Part shown: positions 53,611-57,672 of the stretch, piece by piece
Layout of the letters: every line of letters begins with the position of its first letter
Numbering within the stretch: the first letter of the stretch is position 1
NCBI GenBank assembly: GCA_003140095.1
Contig: PLIU01000506.1
Coordinates: 1-57,672, forward strand
Direction: 5' to 3'
Length of the DNA: 57,672 bases
Source of the DNA: Verrucomicrobiales bacterium
Lineage (GTDB): Bacteria > Verrucomicrobiota > Verrucomicrobiia > Limisphaerales > Palsa-1400
Translations under genes and position numbers: made by a program
Notes under the pieces: model-generated
Told to the model about the DNA's origin: nothing
The model's database searches: none
Seen by the model: the letters and a program-made list of their open reading frames with translations, nothing else

Positions 53611-53619
53611 GCGCAACAA

Positions 53620-53906
53620 CTTAACAGTCCGGCGTCCGTCCGGTCAATAGCCTGCAGATAGTTCGCCAACCCATCTGAGCGGCAATGCATGCGATTGGCC
53701 ATCTCATGCGCAAAATGAAAAACCACTTGCTTGGGCTGGCCAGCGTGGGCATTATCTTGCCATGGAGGCCACTGTTTGTAAGGCTTGGAAACTTTGGCCC
53801 GAATTCATTCCACGCATCAAGGCCATGGCTTGCGAAAGCTTGTTGCTGTCGAAATCGTAACTTGCCTTTGAATATGCCAATATCTGGAACCCTTCACAAC
53901 CCCTTG
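53620..53906. other. Gap between DUF362 and OafA-like genes
   Basis: A plus-strand frame stays open from an ATG at 53685, but the encoded peptide is unlike any acyltransferase N-terminus (Cys/Arg-rich KACCCRNRN). I treat 53620-53906 as intergenic, holding divergent promoters that I could not locate precisely. Confidence 0.4.
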
Positions 53907-55118
53907 ATGAAGAACGGAAAGGAAGCAACTACGTCCCAAGCCAACCACGGATGGAGCTTTGCCCGCCTCCGGCGGATCACCACGGCGTCCCATCGCTACA
54001 TGGCGGAAGTGGACGGCCTCCGGTTTATCGCCATCTTCAGTGTGATTCTGTTTCATGTTTATTATAACGTAGCGTTTGCTCATGAGGCCGTGCTGGCCGC
54101 CTCTCCATTCAGCTTCATGATTTGGCCGGTGACTCACGGCTTTCGCGGCGTCCAACTCTTCTTCGTGATTAGTGGGTTTATCCTGGGTCTGCCTTTTGCC
54201 GCTCATTACCTCACCCGCGGGCCGGCGGTCAAGGTCGGGCAATTTTACTTGCGCCGGCTGACGCGGCTGGAACCACCCTACATCCTGGCGTTGCTGCTGA
54301 TTTATGGTGCCGCCGCCGTGATGCACAATGTCCACACGCGCGAGCCGGGTTTCTCCTCCGGGCTGCCGCTCCGCCTGGTCTATGCTTACCTTTTTGTGCG
54401 GGGCGTGCCTCCCACCTTGGACGGGGTGACGTGGACACTGGAAATCGAGGTGCAATTCTATCTGTTGGCGCCTTTGCTCGCCCAGGTCTTCAAACTGGCA
54501 ACCATCCCTCGCCGCTTGACTCTCATCGCGGCGATCTGCGGTGCTCCGCTGCTGGCGTGGGTCGTGCCGCGGAGCGATGTGACACTACTGGGTTTCATTC
54601 ATTTTTTCTTGGCCGGATTCCTGCTGGCCGACATCCACTGCACCGGCGCAGGCGCGGGACGATTGCCGGCGCGGTTCTTTGATCTGCTGGGGATCGGGTG
54701 CCTCCTGGTTACGCTTTTGGTCCCGGAAAGGCCCGTTTTAAAGCCGCTAGAGCCATGGTTGCTGTGCGGGATTTTTATCGGCGCTCTGCGCGGCAGCCGC
54801 TTCACGGCATTTCTACGGCGGCCCTCGATTTCGGTGCTCGGCGGCATGTGCTATTCGCTTTACTTGCTGCACAATCCGCTCCTCTCATTCATCACGCCCA
54901 AGGTCGTTGCCAGCGGCATGTCGCTGCCACAGGCTTTTCTGCGTCTGGCCGTGGCAGGGATGCCCATCGCGGTGGGCGCGGGGATGGCATATTACATCCT
55001 AATCGAAAGGCCGTGCATGAATCCAAAATGGCCGCAGCTTGCCTTTCAACATGTCTCGCGGATGATCGGTGCGGTGCCCAGAACAGTCGCTCCCCTGACA
55101 AAATCCGGCGGGAAATGA
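53907..55118 (+). CDS. Acyltransferase 3 family protein (OafA/YrhL-like)
   Basis: 403 residues from ATG 53907; in-frame ATGs at 53874 and 53685 are alternatives. The family start MAEVDGLRFIAIFSVILFH appears near residue 35, with the conserved His. It is followed by HGFRGVQLFFVISGFILGLPF, FYLRRLTRLEPPYI and DGVTWTLEIEVQFYLLAPLL, plus about ten membrane spans, then SLYLLHNPLL. It O-acylates sugars in envelope glycans, probably with acetyl-CoA. The C-terminal tail after the last span has about 40 residues. It ends 12 bp from the facing glycosyltransferase stop. Confidence 0.9.
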   Translation: MKNGKEATTSQANHGWSFARLRRITTASHRYMAEVDGLRFIAIFSVILFHVYYNVAFAHEAVLAASPFSFMIWPVTHGFRGVQLFFVISGFILGLPFAAHYLTRGPAVKVGQFYLRRLTRLEPPYILALLLIYGAAAVMHNVHTREPGFSSGLPLRLVYAYLFVRGVPPTLDGVTWTLEIEVQFYLLAPLLAQVFKLATIPRRLTLIAAICGAPLLAWVVPRSDVTLLGFIHFFLAGFLLADIHCTGAGAGRLPARFFDLLGIGCLLVTLLVPERPVLKPLEPWLLCGIFIGALRGSRFTAFLRRPSISVLGGMCYSLYLLHNPLLSFITPKVVASGMSLPQAFLRLAVAGMPIAVGAGMAYYILIERPCMNPKWPQLAFQHVSRMIGAVPRTVAPLTKSGGK

Positions 55119-55130
55119 AACGGATGCGGA

Positions 55131-56243
55131 TCAATTCCGGCTTTGGCTCAGCGCGGCTAAAATGCGATCCACCACGGCGTCCCAATTGTGGCGGCCAAGC
55201 AACTCATCGGCCCAAACTTGGAGTTGCGCCGGAGTGGTGGCCAGCGCCTGCCGCAGCGCTGCGGCGAAGCTCTGGTAATTGCCATTGTCGAACGGGCAAC
55301 CGCAACCGCTCATGACCTCGCGTGTGGCGGGAATATCGGAATAAACAGGACATGCCCCCGCCAAAACAGCTTCTACGGGCGGGCGGCCAAAGCCTTCGTA
55401 TTCGGAGGAAAAGACGACCACCCGCGCGCTGCCCATCAACTCGCGGAATTCTCCTTCCGGCAAGCGCGGATGCCGTTGGAATCCGGGCAGCGCCGGCAGT
55501 TCCAGACCCAGCGGAAGCGAACCGATCCAATGCACGGACTCGGTGGATGGGCCTTCCCGGCGCCAGCGCGAAAAGAACTCCACCGCCTGGCGCGGCAGCT
55601 TGTACGGAAACCGGCTGGCCAGCACCACAACATCGCGCCGTTCTGTGATGGGCGATGGAGGGCAGCGGTCGAAGCCTTCGCCGCAGCACACCAAGGGAGG
55701 GATGCGCCAGCCTTTTTCACGAGCCACACGCTGGACTTCGCGGCTGGTGAATTGGGTGGGGGTGAAAACCACGTCCGCCTGGCGCAGGGAGGCGCGCAGG
55801 GAGGCGCGAAAATAGGCCGCCTCAAGTTTGCCCACCTCGTCAGGATAATGGCGGTCGTAGTGGTCTTGCAACACATCGTGGATGAGGGGAGCAAGCCGCA
55901 CCGGGCACCGCCGGACGAACGACGCGAAGCCTTTGGGCAGCAGCAGCCATTCATTGCCCGACCGCCGTGCGGCGGCGTAGGCGGCGAATTGATCCCACCA
56001 AATCCGGCCAAAGCTGCCGCGAACTGGGAGATCGTGAAACTCCGTCCGCGTGGTGGCGGGCAACTCGAGTTTTTTACGCAGAGAATTGTTGGCCAGCACC
56101 GTCAGCGGCGGCCCTTGCGGCCGCCTGGCAAGGACGCGGAGCAGATCGATGGAAACATTGAAGATGCCCACGGACTTGGCGCGCGCGAAGGATTGATCCG
56201 CCAGCGAATAAGTGATCGAATTCTTTCTGAGTGGCGATACCAT
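55131..56243 (-). CDS. Family 4 glycosyltransferase
   Basis: 370 residues. GT-B fold with VRLAPLIHDVLQDHYDRHYPDEV (acceptor side), VVFTPTQFTSREVQRV, DVVVLASRFPYKLPRQAVEFF, HWIGSLPLGLE, and donor site VVFSSEYEGFGRPPVEAVLAG (EX7E) with CPVYSDIPATREVMSGCG. The start ATG at 56243 is the only good one. It stands apart from the other glycan genes, convergent with OafA and divergent from nusA. A promoter of its own must lie in 56244-56483, overlapping the nusA control region. Confidence 0.9.
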   Translation of the reverse strand: MVSPLRKNSITYSLADQSFARAKSVGIFNVSIDLLRVLARRPQGPPLTVLANNSLRKKLELPATTRTEFHDLPVRGSFGRIWWDQFAAYAAARRSGNEWLLLPKGFASFVRRCPVRLAPLIHDVLQDHYDRHYPDEVGKLEAAYFRASLRASLRQADVVFTPTQFTSREVQRVAREKGWRIPPLVCCGEGFDRCPPSPITERRDVVVLASRFPYKLPRQAVEFFSRWRREGPSTESVHWIGSLPLGLELPALPGFQRHPRLPEGEFRELMGSARVVVFSSEYEGFGRPPVEAVLAGACPVYSDIPATREVMSGCGCPFDNGNYQSFAAALRQALATTPAQLQVWADELLGRHNWDAVVDRILAALSQSRN

Positions 56244-56352
56244 AGGCCATTCACCGGGGGCCGGACGAACTCTTCATTTGTGGCATCGTATAATTCATGG
56301 AGTCTTGTTGTAAAGGGCAACGCGTTTTTTTACCACATCGCGGTTTTTGCCA

Positions 56353-56380
56353 TTGACGGATGGCGGGTTTGAGGTATAGT
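56353..56380 (+). promoter_or_regulatory. Sigma-70 promoter of nusA
   Basis: TTGACG (56353-56358), 16-nt spacer, TATAGT (56375-56380). Expected transcription start near 56387, giving a leader of about 97 nt before the nusA ATG. Confidence 0.7.
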
Positions 56381-56402
56381 GAGCATCGAATAAATTTGTA
56401 TG

Positions 56403-56455
56403 GCTGAACTTGTTTCAGCGCGCAAGTCGGAGAGCCAGGTTCTGCCGACTTTTTT
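56403..56455 (+). terminator. Leader hairpins upstream of nusA, including an intrinsic-terminator-like element
   Basis: First hairpin: GCTGAA-CTTGT-TTCAGC (56403-56419). Second: AAGTCGG (56424-56430) pairs with CCGACTT (56445-56451), with AGA/TCT continuing inward after a bulge, and the strand then runs on in T residues to 56455 (six in a row from 56450). The second has the form of an intrinsic terminator and lies 28 nt upstream of the nusA ATG, downstream of its promoter. That suggests transcription attenuation of nusA. Confidence 0.65.
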
Positions 56456-56483
56456 ATTGCTTGAATTGGGAAAGACGAAGATA

Positions 56484-57672
56484 TGAACGCGGATTTCTTA
56501 GCTGTCTTGGAATTCTGGGAGCGCGAGAAGGGCATCAGCCGTGATGTCTTGGTGCAGGCCGTCGAAGAGGCCCTGCTCTCGGCTGCCAAAAAAGCCGTCG
56601 GCCCCGCCCGCGAATTACGTTGCGCTATTGATACCAAGACCGGCGACATCAAGGCCTTCGCCAAGTTGGTCGTCTCGGAGAAAGTCCTCTCCAAACACGA
56701 CCAGATTTCCGTTTTCGATGCCCGGCGCATCAAGGCCGACGCCCAATTGGGCGAGGAGCTGGAGGTGGAGGTGACCCCGGCCGGCTTTGGCCGCATCGCT
56801 TCCCAATACGCCAAGCAGGCCCTAATGCAGCACATCCGCCGGGCCGAGAAACAGCTCATTTTCACCGAGTTCAAAGACCGCGTGGGGGACATCATGAGCG
56901 GGGTGGTGCGGCGTTTCGAACGCTCGGACGTGACGGTGGACCTGGGCAAATACGAGGCCCTGCTGCCTCACCGCGAGCGCGTGCCGACAGAAGAATACCA
57001 GATCGGCGAGCGAATCCGCTGCTACGTTAAAGCGGTGGAAAGCGGGTCGCACGGGCCGGAAATCATTCTCTCTCGCGCCGATCCGCAATTTGTCATCAAG
57101 TTGTTTCGGTTGGAAGTGTCCGAAATCAACGACGGCACCATCGAAATCAAGGGGATTGCCCGCGAGCCGGGATTTCGCACTAAACTGGCCGTCCATACAC
57201 GGGACCCCAAGGTGGACCCCGTCGGCGCCTGTGTCGGCCTGCGCGGCCAGCGGGTCAAGAACATCGTGCGTGAATTGAACAATGAGAAGGTGGACATCAT
57301 CAAGTGGGACACCAATATCAAGGCTTATATTTCCAACGCCTTGGCGCCCGCGCAACTCAAGTCGTTTACCGTGGATGACGTGCGCCACCGGGTTAAAATC
57401 ATGGTGGCGGAAGACCAGCTTTCACTGGCCATCGGCAAACGCGGGCAAAACGCCCGTCTGACCTCCAAGCTCACCGGCTGGCAAATTGATATTGAGGCGG
57501 AAACGGTGGTCATGGTCGGTTTTGAGGAGAAAGTCGCCCAGGCCGTAAAGACTTTCGCCGCCATCCCCGGCCTGACGCCGGAGGTGGCCAGCGTGCTGGT
57601 GCATGCGGGATTCTCCACCGTGGAGGCGCTGCTGCAGGCGGAGTCGAGCGATTTGGAGCAGATTGAACAGAT
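56484..57672 (+). CDS. nusA: Transcription termination/antitermination factor NusA (3' end outside window)
   Basis: 396 codons are visible, open at the right edge. N-terminal RNA-polymerase-binding domain about 1-130 (MNADFLAVLEFWEREKGISR, AVEEALLSAAKKAVG). S1 domain about 133-200 (GDIMSGVVRRFERSDVTVDL, ALLPHRERVPTEEY). KH1 at DPVGACVGLRGQRVKNIVREL, KH2 at LSLAIGKRGQNARLTSKLTG. A start of the C-terminal helix-hairpin-helix region follows (AIPGLTPEVASVLVHAGFST). The gene usual upstream, rimP, is absent; instead a promoter and hairpin leader precede it. Confidence 0.97.

Noticed and set aside
53685-53906. N-terminal extension of the OafA-like protein to 477 residues
   Set aside because: The added peptide is Cys/Arg-rich and unlike acyltransferase 3 N-termini. 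A later ATG gives a normal length.

Overview
The window looks like a chromosomal piece of a Verrucomicrobiota bacterium, probably close to Limisphaerales/Pedosphaeraceae. This is inferred from three things: very large secreted proteins built from LamG, PA14-like, DNRLRE and MBG-type modules with a W..V....F.RL tail; expanded RCC1-propeller families; and intergenic space full of dispersed hairpin repeats. I recognised no tRNA, rRNA, insertion sequence, prophage or CRISPR array.

Region 1 (1-16300) opens with the N-terminal 900 residues of a giant secreted repeat protein on the minus strand, running off the left edge. Next is a remnant of a zinc-type alcohol dehydrogenase, cut off where phnW begins. 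The phnW-phnA-phnY-pbfA cluster (3560-8720) is tightly packed and encodes a complete hydrolytic route from 2-aminoethylphosphonate, and from its (R)-1-hydroxy derivative, to acetate and phosphate. A hairpin terminator separates it from two divergent secreted paralogues (8801-12010 minus, 12486-15866 plus). Their shared 475-bp promoter region carries three iteron-like repeats and a 10-bp inverted repeat.

Region 2 (16305-20557, minus strand) holds an ABC ATPase and a large permease in overlapping frames, followed by an OLD-like AAA ATPase with a degenerate nuclease domain. A compound minisatellite (118-bp period, built from about 11-bp units) and a stretch of dispersed repeats lie upstream.

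Region 3 (21410-29163) is the most striking part. It is a tandem array of six RCC1-propeller genes: five intact and one collapsed by internal deletions. Each intact protein is an N-terminally membrane-anchored seven-bladed propeller. The last four genes form a chain in which each stop codon overlaps the next start in the same 8-bp motif.

Region 4 (29228-55118) starts with a REC-HDOD response regulator and continues as a large surface or exopolysaccharide locus. It contains a Wzm/Wzt-type exporter, seven to eight glycosyltransferases, FkbM, TylF and other methyltransferases, a DegT aminotransferase, an ATP-grasp/HAD fusion, two tandem GDP-mannose 4,6-dehydratase paralogues, an O-antigen polymerase/ligase-like protein, an MBOAT plus SGNH acetylation pair, a DUF362 protein and an OafA-type acyltransferase. 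Together they could make nucleotide sugars, assemble a methylated and acetylated glycan on a lipid carrier, and export it.

Region 5 (55131-57672) has one more glycosyltransferase on the minus strand. It is followed by nusA, with a clear sigma-70 promoter and a terminator-like hairpin in its leader, running off the right edge.
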